Shown in pieces: positions 1-8,047 of a stretch of DNA of 64,000 nucleotides. The notes beneath the pieces were generated by a model. The model searched no databases. It had not been told where the DNA came from and was given only the letters and a program-made list of their open reading frames with translations. The DNA is from Alicyclobacillus tolerans. Its GTDB lineage: Bacteria; Bacillota; Bacilli; Alicyclobacillales; Alicyclobacillaceae. Both the position numbers and the translations under genes were made by a program. Numbering within the stretch: position 1 is the first letter of the stretch; the number at the start of each line of letters is the position of its first letter. The DNA lies in assembly GCF_900142255.1 (NCBI RefSeq), contig NZ_FRAF01000005.1, positions 1 to 64,000 of the forward strand. Reading direction: 5' to 3'.

Positions 1-55
1 GGGTTTAATAAATCCGTGACAGCTTGACTGTCAAAACTTCGCAAATACATGAGAT

Positions 56-683
56 TTGTCCCGTAGAATAGGGATAGTTGGAGAATGTGCTCCTCCAGAT
101 CCGCTTCACCGCCGGGGTGATCTTTTGCGTTTTATTATTGAGCAATCCGATGAAGTCATTGTTACCCATTCAGGTATGGCGTTGATTGGGTTGCTCCTTG
201 AAAAGACTCGAATCGGCGAACGTCTCAATCAAACACGGTTAGACGGCATGGGAACTCCAGAAATCCTGAACCGGGACATTGCACATGCGTTTATTGGCTT
301 GCTTTGCCAAGGCAAAACCGACTTCGACCACATCGAACCCTTCCGGGAGGATGATTACTTCCTGGATGCACTGCAGATTCAGAGTGTACCCTCCAGCCCC
401 ACATTACGCCAACGCATTGACATGGCTGCTGGAAATGACAGTGACGAAAATATCACCTTTTGCCATGCGCAAGATAGCAAATCGGATTTCATCATCAAGC
501 GAAACCTGCGAAAGGAATACGTCGATGCTTGCCTCATCACGGTGCAACAAACTAGCCCTGCACTTCGTTGTCGGGGCTTATTATCTGTTACGTGTGATTG
601 GTCAGGAAAGCCTAAAGCGCTGTGAACCACCGCTGCGTAAGAAGGAAGAACGTCGTCGCATCCGGAAAGTGATTGAAACTTGA
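56..683 (+). pseudogene. IS1380-type transposase remnant (internally deleted, frameshifted)
   Basis: The first frame from a TTG carries signatures I recognise from IS1380-family DDE transposases: GLLCQGKTDFDHIEPFR and the following VPSSPTLRQR block, then KRNLRKE. Shortly after that the reading frame shifts, around 550-600, and the frame ending at 683 contains a typical C-terminal block (IGQESL, PPLRKK, then an Arg-rich stretch). IS1380 transposases are usually over 400 residues. Here the N-terminal and C-terminal pieces are joined within about 210 codons, so most of the catalytic middle is missing. The element is therefore dead. I could not find convincing terminal inverted repeats. The 5' edge may lie outside the window. 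Confidence 0.8.
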
Positions 684-1190
684 TGACGTTGGTTACGAAG
701 GTAAAGCGGGCACTCTATGCAGATAAAACTGAAACTGTGCCAAGACAATCGGTGACTCCCCGCGTTTCGAAGGTTGTATCTGGCATTGTTATGAAGACAA
801 GGTGGTCGTCGAACTGGAATTTCAATACACCAACCAATAAAGGGAAATTTTAGGATTATAGTTTGAAAAGTTCAGAATGCCTCCTCATATAATCACTCAT
901 GACAGCACAACACATCTGGAGGACGTCGTAAACGCCAAATTCCTGTATCTCAGTGCATAAGAACGAGGTAATTGTTCAAGTCGTCACGTATTAAGGGACT
1001 TATTAAAGTAAGAAATTATAATATTTTTAAATTTTTTCGCACTGAAATTTCATTTTATACTGAAAATAAAAGGTGTGAGATTTCAATTCTCATTCAAGTT
1101 TTCTTGCTTATAATATGTCTACTCAACAAGTCAAATTGCAAAAAGTATAAAGTATATTGATAAATCGATAAACAAGTGAGGGACAGTCAA
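684..1190. other. Intergenic region, decayed element flank and efflux-operon leader
   Basis: About 500 bases without a gene I can support. The first ~150 bases keep short open stretches in several frames and look like further decay of the transposase region. The rest is AT-rich. A TATAAT-like box near 1110 and the purine-rich GTGAGGGA just before 1191 suggest that transcription and translation signals of the downstream efflux operon lie here. No -35 box was convincing. Confidence 0.4.
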
Positions 1191-3269
1191 ATGGAACCTA
1201 CTCCATCTGCGGCAGAAGAAATCATTCAGCCGCTACGCAAGTCACGGAAGAAATGGCTCTACACGGGAGCCGCCGTAATTGTTGTATTAGGTGTTGGCAT
1301 ACCCATAGCACTAGCCAAAACGAGATCGCACACAACCATACCAGCAAATGATTGGTATACCGTAGGCTATGGAAATGTGATGCAAACCATCAGTACTTCT
1401 GGTACCATCGTTGCTCCTACAACCATAGATTTGGATTTTCAAGGCACGCAGTCCGTTGTGACTTCCATCCCCGTGCATATTGGAGAAAAAGTGAAAGCAG
1501 GTCAAATACTCGCCACAGAAAACGATCAAACAGAACAAATTGCTGTTGCACAAGCACAGTCCACAGTCTCTGAAGCAGAAGCATCCTTGCAATCTGCAGA
1601 AGCAAAATTACAGCAAGATGAAGAAGGGGTTACCCCAACACAATTGGCGCTCGATAAAGAAGCTGTCACGAAAGCGCAATCCAGTCTTCAAGAAGCGAAA
1701 CAACAATATCAGGATCAACTTGCTGCCTATAATGACCGTACCAGTGAAGAACAAGCTGTGCAAAGTGCACAAGCTGCTTTGACGCAAGCTGAAGATGAAT
1801 TAAATCAACCCAGTGATCAAGTCTCACTGGATGAGCAGAAGTTGCAGGATGATGAGGCTGCACTCCAGCAAGATCAGCAACAGTTGCAAGACGCCATTGC
1901 GCAGTATGGCAATATTACCGAGTCAGAGGTGCAAAACGCCTATCAAGCCTATCAAACGGCTCAGGAAACTGCGAATTATTGGGCCAGCCACTACACTGGA
2001 AATAATCCTTACGAAGCGCAGGTAAGTCAAACACAGACTCAGTACCAACTGCTTGAGACTGGGTACAACGCTATTCAGCAAGCACAGCAAGCAGTGAACA
2101 ACGAACAACAAGCAGTTCAGATGGATGAAACCACATTGCAGAACGATCAAGCCAGCCAAACTAGTAATCAGCAGAAGTTAGAACAGACGGTTCAAGAAGA
2201 TAAGCAAGCGTTGCAGTTGGCAGAAGAACAGTACAATAATCCCATCAGCGCCAAACAAGCGCTCGATAGTGCGCAAGCTAACGTTACACAGGCCCAGGAA
2301 GCATTACAGACAGCCGAGTTGACTCTGCAAAATGACGAACAACCAGCTACTCCAGCTACAATAGCCCAGGATGAAGCGAGTGTGGCCAGTGCGCAAGCGC
2401 AAGTGCAAAATGCTGAAGCCAGTTTGCAAAATGCTCAACTCAATGAGTCAGAAACGGTCATTCGTGCGCCCATCTCTGGCGTGATAACCGCCATCAATGG
2501 CGTGGTGGGTGAAACAGCCAGTGAAGGTGAAGCAAGCAAGGCCAGTTCATCCAGTTCTTCCGGCTCCGGTAGTGGAACAGGATTGATTGAAATGGCCGAT
2601 TTGAATCCTGACGATCTCGCTGTTCAACTGGATGTGGCTGAATCGCAAATCGGCAGCGTGCACCCGGGTGAATCAGTGCAGTTCACAGTTCCTGCTTATC
2701 CTAACCAAACGTTCACGGGTACCATTACACAAGTTTATCCCACACCCGTACAAAGTTCTTCCGTTACCGAATATACGGTGATGGCCGCTGTAAATAACGA
2801 CAACGGCAGCCTAAAAGCTGGAATGTCTGCAAGTGCAACGATAGACACAGCTTCAGCCAACCATGTTCTGAGTATTCCAGCCATCGCGCTTCATCAACTA
2901 GGTTCCATTGAGGGTGTCTATGTAGAAACAGGTACTGGAAATCGTACAAATTCAAGCAAAAAATATAGTCATTTTGCCAATAGTCAGGAAAAATCAGGCA
3001 AGTCACCATTCAGTGCTGGTTTGCCGGCGGGTGTGCATTTCCAACCTGTCCAAGTGGGATTGATGGGAACCAATACCGTACAAATTACAAGTGGGTTAAC
3101 GGCAGGTGAAAAAATACTGCTGGTTTTGCCAGGGCAAACTGCAGCCGCTATTGTCAATAGTCAAAGCAGCGGATTCCACTTTGGCGGCGGCTTTGGTGGC
3201 GGTGCTGGATTTGCTGGTGGAGGCCATGGTGGCAACGGCGGCGGAGCCGCTGGAGGGAAACAGGGATGA
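1191..3269 (+). CDS. MacA/HlyD-type membrane fusion protein of an ABC efflux system
   Basis: Periplasmic-adaptor-type protein, about 692 residues. After a basic N-terminus comes one membrane anchor (roughly residues 22-43), then a barrel-sandwich lipoyl half with VHIGEKVKAGQILA. A very long Gln/Ala/Glu-rich coiled coil follows (about residues 100-415), then the second lipoyl half (VIRAPISGVITAINGVVGE) and a beta-barrel domain. The tail is extremely Gly-rich. The family is typically about 370-450 residues, so the coiled coil is unusually long. I chose the ATG at 1191 because GTGAGGGA lies about eight bases upstream; a GTG at 1176 is an alternative. It overlaps the ATPase gene by four bases, so the three genes form an operon. 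Such adaptors link MacB-like ABC pumps to the wall or exterior. The substrate is unknown. Confidence 0.88.
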   Translation: MEPTPSAAEEIIQPLRKSRKKWLYTGAAVIVVLGVGIPIALAKTRSHTTIPANDWYTVGYGNVMQTISTSGTIVAPTTIDLDFQGTQSVVTSIPVHIGEKVKAGQILATENDQTEQIAVAQAQSTVSEAEASLQSAEAKLQQDEEGVTPTQLALDKEAVTKAQSSLQEAKQQYQDQLAAYNDRTSEEQAVQSAQAALTQAEDELNQPSDQVSLDEQKLQDDEAALQQDQQQLQDAIAQYGNITESEVQNAYQAYQTAQETANYWASHYTGNNPYEAQVSQTQTQYQLLETGYNAIQQAQQAVNNEQQAVQMDETTLQNDQASQTSNQQKLEQTVQEDKQALQLAEEQYNNPISAKQALDSAQANVTQAQEALQTAELTLQNDEQPATPATIAQDEASVASAQAQVQNAEASLQNAQLNESETVIRAPISGVITAINGVVGETASEGEASKASSSSSSGSGSGTGLIEMADLNPDDLAVQLDVAESQIGSVHPGESVQFTVPAYPNQTFTGTITQVYPTPVQSSSVTEYTVMAAVNNDNGSLKAGMSASATIDTASANHVLSIPAIALHQLGSIEGVYVETGTGNRTNSSKKYSHFANSQEKSGKSPFSAGLPAGVHFQPVQVGLMGTNTVQITSGLTAGEKILLVLPGQTAAAIVNSQSSGFHFGGGFGGGAGFAGGGHGGNGGGAAGGKQG

Positions 3270-4018
3270 CAGTGCTATTAGAGATTCATCAACTTGTCCG
3301 CACTTATCAAGTGGGGGGGCAAGAAATTCGTGCACTCAGCGGTGTCAACCTGACCATTCAGCGTGGTGAATATGTCGCCATTATGGGACCGTCAGGAAGT
3401 GGCAAATCCACTATGATGAACATGATTGGTTGCCTGGATGTACCTTCCAGCGGAACATATCGTTTGGACGGTTATGACGTATCCCGTTTATCCGATGACG
3501 AGTTGGCCATCTTGCGAAACCAGAAAATTGGTTTTGTTTTTCAGAACTTTAATCTATTGCCCAAAACAACAGCTCTGGAAAATGTGGAGTTACCCATGCT
3601 CTATGCGGGAATTTCACCGCGTGAACGACGTCAACGAGCTATGGAGGCTCTAGAGCGTGTGGGGTTGGCAGAACGTATGCATAACCGTCCTAATGAATTG
3701 TCCGGCGGTCAGCAGCAGCGTGTATCCATTGCCCGAGCTTTGGTAAATAAGCCTGTCTTATTGTTGGCTGACGAGCCTACAGGCGCTCTCGACAGTCACA
3801 CAACGGAAGAAATTTTGCAGTTATTTGCGGACTTGCATGCGCAAGGCAACACCATTGTTTTAGTTACGCACGAGCCTGAAGTCGGTCGCCGAGCCAAGCG
3901 CATCATTCGCTTCCGCGATGGTCGTGTAGAGTCGGATACAGCCAATGATATGGAAATCAAACAACCCGTCGCAGCAGCCGAAGCCATTCGGCAGGGTCAG
4001 GATGGGGGAAGTCGCTGA
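3266..4018 (+). CDS. MacB/LolD-type ABC transporter ATP-binding protein
   Basis: ABC ATPase of 250 residues, the usual length for the LolD/MacB/SalX group. Walker A is GPSGSGKST (about residues 41-49), the signature is LSGGQQQR (about 145-152), and Walker B is LLLADEPTGALDS. The H-loop is VTHEP. The Q-loop region FVFQNFNLLPKTTALENVELP is typical of this group. The start is the ATG of an ATGA overlap with the adaptor gene, and the stop overlaps the permease start by one base, so translation is probably coupled. It powers the efflux or extrusion complex formed with its two neighbours. The family assignment is firm; the substrate is not predictable. Confidence 0.95.
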   Translation: MTVLLEIHQLVRTYQVGGQEIRALSGVNLTIQRGEYVAIMGPSGSGKSTMMNMIGCLDVPSSGTYRLDGYDVSRLSDDELAILRNQKIGFVFQNFNLLPKTTALENVELPMLYAGISPRERRQRAMEALERVGLAERMHNRPNELSGGQQQRVSIARALVNKPVLLLADEPTGALDSHTTEEILQLFADLHAQGNTIVLVTHEPEVGRRAKRIIRFRDGRVESDTANDMEIKQPVAAAEAIRQGQDGGSR

Positions 4019-5235
4019 TGATGCTTGAGATTATGCGTGTGGCTTGGAGAAGTGTCAAAGCCAACAAGATGCGTTCTTTCCTTACCATGCTCGGCATCAT
4101 TATTGGTGTAATGGCCGTGGTGCTCAGTTCTGCCATTGGCATGAGTGCTAAAAACGGTGTCACCAGCCGTATTGAGAGCCTCGGTTCCAACGTACTTACC
4201 ATTATGCCCGGTTCCACATCAGTTGGTGGAGTGAACCAAGGCTATGGGAGCGCATCCACTTTGACAATTAGCAACGCCACAGCCATTCAACAAGACGATC
4301 CCGATGTGGCGATGACAGCGCCGCTTGTTTCACACTCGGCACAGGTCGTTTTTGGGGCCAACAATACCAATACCGCTATAGAAGGCACTAACCAAAACTA
4401 TCCCGCGATTAAAGATGTCAGTATGGCGCAAGGTAGCTTCTTTACGTCGGAAGACGTTTCCAAAGCAGCCAATGTTGCTGTTCTCGGCAGTCAGGTGGAA
4501 CAAACGCTTTTTTCTGGAACTGGCGTCAATCCGGTGGGACAAACCATAGATATTGCCGGAATTCCTTTCACTGTTATTGGTGTGGCAGCCTCGCAAGGAG
4601 CGAGTGGTTTTGAAAATGAAAACGACGCGATAGCCATACCCGTGACAACCGAGCAGAACTTGTTGACCGGATCGGACACAGTCAATGAAATTTTGGCATC
4701 GGCCAAATCGGCTAACGTCATGAATCAGGCGCAGTTGGAAATTGAATCGACGTTACGCGTTTTGCACCAACTGTCTCCCAGTACAGCCGATGATTTTCAA
4801 ATTATTAATCAGGCTACCATCCTCTCCGCGTTGTCAGGGGTGACTCAGATACTGACCGATCTTCTCGATGGCATTTCAGCTATTTCGCTTTTGGTTGGTG
4901 GGATTGGCATTATGAACATCATGCTTGTCTCAGTGACCGAACGTACCCGTGAAATTGGTATTCGCAAGGCCATTGGAGCAAGGCGAAGTGTCATCTTGAC
5001 ACAATTTCTTCTGGAATCTTTAGGTCTGTCGCTATCCGGAGCAGTGATTGGCTTGCTTTTGGGTACGGCTGGGGCTTTGACGGTTGGTGCTGTCAGCCAT
5101 ACTGGAAATTTGCTCTCACCGGGTGCCATGATATTGGCAGTCATTTTCTCCATCTTGATAGGTTTGGTGTTTGGTGTGTATCCGGCGCGCAAGGCGGCAA
5201 ATCTTAAGCCCATTGACGCGTTGAGATATGAATAA
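4018..5235 (+). CDS. MacB-type ABC transporter permease (FtsX-like)
   Basis: Permease of 405 residues with the MacB architecture. TM1 follows the conserved start WRSVKANKMRSFLTMLGIIIGV. A large extracellular MacB core domain comes next (about residues 45-270), then the FtsX-like domain with three membrane segments and the motif VTERTREIGIRKAIGARR (about residues 304-321). The ending PARKAANLKPIDALRYE is typical of the family. Start and stop fit the usual length. It follows the ATPase with a one-base overlap and completes a tripartite adaptor-ATPase-permease operon. In Gram-positive bacteria such pumps often export peptides or antimicrobials; that role is inference here. Confidence 0.93.
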   Translation: MMLEIMRVAWRSVKANKMRSFLTMLGIIIGVMAVVLSSAIGMSAKNGVTSRIESLGSNVLTIMPGSTSVGGVNQGYGSASTLTISNATAIQQDDPDVAMTAPLVSHSAQVVFGANNTNTAIEGTNQNYPAIKDVSMAQGSFFTSEDVSKAANVAVLGSQVEQTLFSGTGVNPVGQTIDIAGIPFTVIGVAASQGASGFENENDAIAIPVTTEQNLLTGSDTVNEILASAKSANVMNQAQLEIESTLRVLHQLSPSTADDFQIINQATILSALSGVTQILTDLLDGISAISLLVGGIGIMNIMLVSVTERTREIGIRKAIGARRSVILTQFLLESLGLSLSGAVIGLLLGTAGALTVGAVSHTGNLLSPGAMILAVIFSILIGLVFGVYPARKAANLKPIDALRYE

Positions 5236-5263
5236 AAGTGAAAAAGGATTCAGGGAAAGGAAG

Positions 5264-5307
5264 AAACCACCAGAGCTTGTGAGAACGGACACAGGGGCTG
5301 GTGGTTT
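5264..5307. terminator. Inverted repeat between convergent genes, possible bidirectional terminator
   Basis: AAACCACCAG at 5264-5273 pairs with CTGGTGGTTT at 5298-5307. It lies between the end of the efflux operon and the end of the proline dehydrogenase gene. The T-run is weak on both strands, so efficiency is uncertain. Confidence 0.55.
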
Positions 5308-5333
5308 CATCATGTCTAATGACAAACTGTCTT

Positions 5334-6254
5334 TTATCCTTTCAACATCGATTTGAGAACAAAACCTACGTTGGCCGGACGTTCTGCCAAACGGCGCATG
5401 AAATAGCCGTACCAGTCGGTGCCGTAAGGAATGTAAACTCGTACTGTGTAACCTTCTGCAGCTAGTTGATCTTGTAGGTCCGAGCGAATACCGTAGAGCA
5501 TTTGAAATTCAAACTGTTGACGGGGAATCTGATGCTCTGCCGTAAACCGTTTGACGTGTTCAATGATCTTCTCGTCATGACTGGCTACGGCCGCATAATT
5601 TCCTAGAGTCAAATGTCGCTCAATGATGCGAATATAATTGGCGTCTACATCTTCTTTTTTCGGGAAAGCCACACTTTCAGGTTCTTTATAGGCTCCTTTG
5701 ACGAGCCTCAGGTTTGGGTGAAAAACATTCAAATCTTCAATATCCTGAGCGCTTTTGTAGAGATAAGCCTGAATGACCAAACCTACCGTTTCGCCATATT
5801 CCGCACGCAGTCGTTTGAAAATGTCAATGCTGATCTCGTTGTGTGCATAATCTTCCATGTCTATTCGGACAAAATTGCCATGTTTTTTTGCAGTGTCGAG
5901 GATGCGGTGCATATTGTCCAGGCAAAGATCTTGCGAAATATCCAGACCTAGCTGAGTCATTTTCAAGGAAAGATGAGACTGTACGCCAGCCGCGCCAATC
6001 GCGTCAAGTGCCGCAACACACTCGTCAGCCGCCATCCGAGCTTCTTCTTCGCTAAAAACAAACTCGCCTAAGTGATCGAGCGTGGCCACAATACCACGGC
6101 GGTTAAAGTCACGAACCTTTTGGATAGCGTTTTCAATATTATCACCAGCGACAAAACGACTGGCCCCCAGCCGCATGCCATAAGCCTGTGCAGCCTTATT
6201 GGCGGCACGATTTTTAGCTAGGAACAAGAATGTGTTGCGCATTAAGGCTTCCAT
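5334..6254 (-). CDS. Proline dehydrogenase (flavoprotein)
   Basis: Monofunctional proline dehydrogenase, about 306 residues, which fits the Bacillus-type enzymes (about 300). It oxidises L-proline to pyrroline-5-carboxylate, passing electrons via FAD to the quinone pool at the membrane. Recognisable blocks are SLKMTQLGLDIS, NFVRIDMED, the VIQAYLYKS strand, LRLVKGAYKEPESVAFP, VASHDEKII, EFQMLYGIR and the substrate-contact helix YGTDWYGYFMRRLAERPANV. I chose the ATG at 6254 because AGTGAGGG sits about seven bases upstream; the reading frame is open 16 codons further. No pyrroline-5-carboxylate dehydrogenase is in the window. A PAS/AAA+ regulator is divergently transcribed and probably controls this gene. 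Confidence 0.93.
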   Translation of the reverse strand: MEALMRNTFLFLAKNRAANKAAQAYGMRLGASRFVAGDNIENAIQKVRDFNRRGIVATLDHLGEFVFSEEEARMAADECVAALDAIGAAGVQSHLSLKMTQLGLDISQDLCLDNMHRILDTAKKHGNFVRIDMEDYAHNEISIDIFKRLRAEYGETVGLVIQAYLYKSAQDIEDLNVFHPNLRLVKGAYKEPESVAFPKKEDVDANYIRIIERHLTLGNYAAVASHDEKIIEHVKRFTAEHQIPRQQFEFQMLYGIRSDLQDQLAAEGYTVRVYIPYGTDWYGYFMRRLAERPANVGFVLKSMLKG

Positions 6255-6316
6255 TGAATATCCCTCACTTTCAATGAGATACAAGTGATTAAAATTAAAC
6301 ATATTTATAAAAAATG

Positions 6317-6345
6317 ATTATAAATTATACACATGATGATTGTAA
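6317..6345 (-). promoter_or_regulatory. Sigma-A type promoter of the proline dehydrogenase gene
   Basis: On the minus strand, TTACAA (-35), a 17-base spacer and TATAAT (-10), about 60 bases before the chosen start. I see no -24/-12 (TGGCAC-N5-TTGC) element in this divergent region. That matters because the neighbouring regulator resembles a sigma-54 activator. Confidence 0.6.
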
Positions 6346-6436
6346 CTTTTCTCTTTTCAAAAGGCAACTAGGAAATTAACGAAGGATAGCCTATATTGAG
6401 AGCGTGTACATTTTGCATAATGGACGGTGCTTAAAA

Positions 6437-7777
6437 ATGGTCAGCCATTCAGATAAGGAGATGTTTTCCTTTTATAAAGTGCTGTTGGACGCGCTGCCCG
6501 AAGCCATCACTATGGTGAATCGCGAGGGGGAAGTGCTTGCCTGGAATCAGGCGGCGGCCAAACTGTACGATATCTTGCCAGAACAAATTATTGGTCAGCC
6601 CATCGGTCAGTTTTTTCAACGCGGTTCCCTGATGCTCTTTCAGGTCATGGAAAGTGGCTTGCCTGTCTACGGAGTGTACCATCAACCTCGACCGGACAAG
6701 CATGTCTACATTCATACCGTTCCGGTTCACAACAGAGAAGGCCATTTGGTGGGTGCCATCTCCATGGAGCAGGATATTACTGATTTAGTTCGACTCAGTG
6801 AAGAACGATACGCACAACAAAATGGCAATCTGGATGAAGATTGGCAAACACTACTGGATACTCAAAATCATGCCTTGAGGGAAGTTATTCATTTTTTAGA
6901 TAAAATAGACAAACTGCGACCGGATGCTCCACTGCTCCTCTTGGGAGAAAACGGATCGGGCAAAGAATGGCTGGCACGCTGGATTCACACTGCAGCGAAG
7001 CGTAAGGGGCCGTTTGTGATAGTGGATTGCCAAGTGCTTCCGGAAGGCATACTAGATATGGAGCTGTTTGGACAATCTGCAGAATGGTACACATCTCAGA
7101 GCAGTGAAAAAGCAGGTAAGTTGGAAACGGCGGGGCAAGGGACGCTTTTCTTGCGCAATGTGGATAAAATGGCGGAAAAAACTCAACTCAAACTGGCGCA
7201 GGCTCTGCAATCGGGAGGATTGGCCAAAACGGATGGGCAATGGTTGCCGATGACTTGCCGAGTCGTTGGTGCCGCCCATGTAATGCCGGATGCGGACGTG
7301 TCTGAAACGCTGGTCTCCAATTTGCGATTTCTCTTCTATGAGTTACGAGTACCATCGCTGCGGGAAAGGAAAGAAGATATCCCAGCTATTTGTCATTTCT
7401 ATTTGGCGCAAGCGGCCAAACGTTTTGCTAAAGGGTTGCCGCAGCTAAGTCCTGAAGTCATGGCAGCACTGACGAACTATCATTGGCCGGGCAATTTGCC
7501 GGAATTGCGGAGGGCTATGGAATGGATGTTGTTGAATGCTGGAGAAGGTCCGCTGACACTTGAACATCTGCCGCGCGAGTTGCGTCCCATGACTGTAGAA
7601 CAGTTGACCGATTTGTCGCTGCCGCTCAATGACTATGCGCAGGAGATGGAACGCAAGCGGATTGTCGCAGCGTTAGAACAGACATCCGGCAACAAAGCGC
7701 AGGCAGCTCGTCTGCTGGGAATATCCCGAGGGGCGTTGTACTACAAAATGCGCCAGTACCATCTGACGGAATATTAA
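6437..7777 (+). CDS. PAS / AAA+ / Fis-type transcriptional regulator with degenerate sigma-54 motifs
   Basis: About 446 residues: an N-terminal PAS domain (about residues 10-115), an AAA+ domain of the sigma-54-activator class, and a C-terminal Fis-type helix-turn-helix (NKAQAARLLGISRGALYYKM). Walker A is intact (GENGSGKE), as are the arginine-finger region (VPSLRERKEDIP) and WPGNLPELRR. However, the GAFTGA loop after ELFG is replaced by EWYTSQ, and Walker B reads GTLFLRNV instead of GTLFLDEI. It therefore probably cannot activate sigma-54 RNA polymerase and may bind DNA as a TyrR-like repressor or activator. The start is uncertain (GTG 6404, ATG 6437 or ATG 6461). It is divergent from proline dehydrogenase and upstream of an amino-acid permease, both likely targets. 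Confidence 0.82.
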   Translation: MVSHSDKEMFSFYKVLLDALPEAITMVNREGEVLAWNQAAAKLYDILPEQIIGQPIGQFFQRGSLMLFQVMESGLPVYGVYHQPRPDKHVYIHTVPVHNREGHLVGAISMEQDITDLVRLSEERYAQQNGNLDEDWQTLLDTQNHALREVIHFLDKIDKLRPDAPLLLLGENGSGKEWLARWIHTAAKRKGPFVIVDCQVLPEGILDMELFGQSAEWYTSQSSEKAGKLETAGQGTLFLRNVDKMAEKTQLKLAQALQSGGLAKTDGQWLPMTCRVVGAAHVMPDADVSETLVSNLRFLFYELRVPSLRERKEDIPAICHFYLAQAAKRFAKGLPQLSPEVMAALTNYHWPGNLPELRRAMEWMLLNAGEGPLTLEHLPRELRPMTVEQLTDLSLPLNDYAQEMERKRIVAALEQTSGNKAQAARLLGISRGALYYKMRQYHLTEY

Positions 7778-7796
7778 AAAAATACATCACTTCTAC

Positions 7797-7825
7797 TTGT
7801 GCGCGTTGAATGTATTCTTTATAAT
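7797..7825 (+). promoter_or_regulatory. Putative sigma-A promoter for the permease leader transcript
   Basis: TTGTGC, a 17-base spacer and TATAAT. It lies about 220 bases before the permease start, which implies a long 5' leader containing the inverted repeats below. Confidence 0.5.
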
Positions 7826-7843
7826 CTGAAATCATGTATAAAA

Positions 7844-7872
7844 TTTAGACATAGAATAATAAGGTGTCTAAA
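7844..7872 (+). repeat. Inverted repeat, operator-like dyad
   Basis: TTTAGACA at 7844-7851 and TGTCTAAA at 7865-7872 form a perfect eight-base dyad with a 13-base centre. It sits just downstream of the predicted -10 box, a position expected for a repressor site. The spacing would suit a dimeric regulator. The binding protein is unknown; the adjacent Fis-type regulator is one candidate. Confidence 0.45.
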
Positions 7873-7889
7873 TTTAAACATGATAAAGA

Positions 7890-7943
7890 GTTCCGCATTC
7901 CTCGGGGAGAAAACGCTTACGTATGCGTTTGAGGATGCGGAAC
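7890..7943 (+). promoter_or_regulatory. Long two-part hairpin in the permease 5' leader
   Basis: GTTCCGCATTCCTC (7890-7903) pairs with GAGGATGCGGAAC (7931-7943) with a single bulge. Between them AAACGC and GCGTTT (7911-7930) form an inner near-palindrome. It lies about 105 bases before the permease start and is not followed by a U-run, so it is not a simple terminator. It matches no riboswitch class I know, and there is no T-box core sequence. Confidence 0.5.
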
Positions 7944-8047
7944 TGCTTTGCCCATCTGCGTGCAGGAATGGGAAAGCGCAGGTTTTGGAGATTGCGCGCA
8001 GAAGAAAAAAGTCCTAAGGGGCAATTTTTAAGAAGGGGAGGATTAGA

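Noticed and set aside
972-1160. 62-residue reading frame upstream of the efflux operon
   Set aside because: AT-rich, low-complexity sequence, no ribosome binding site and no recognisable domain.
6255-6403. Possible -24/-12 sigma-54 promoter before proline dehydrogenase
   Set aside because: I searched both strands for TGGCAC-N5-TTGC and found none; a sigma-A promoter fits instead.
7778-8047. T-box or known riboswitch before the permease
   Set aside because: No T-box core (AGGGTGGNACCGCG-like) and no conserved riboswitch blocks were seen; only an unassigned hairpin.
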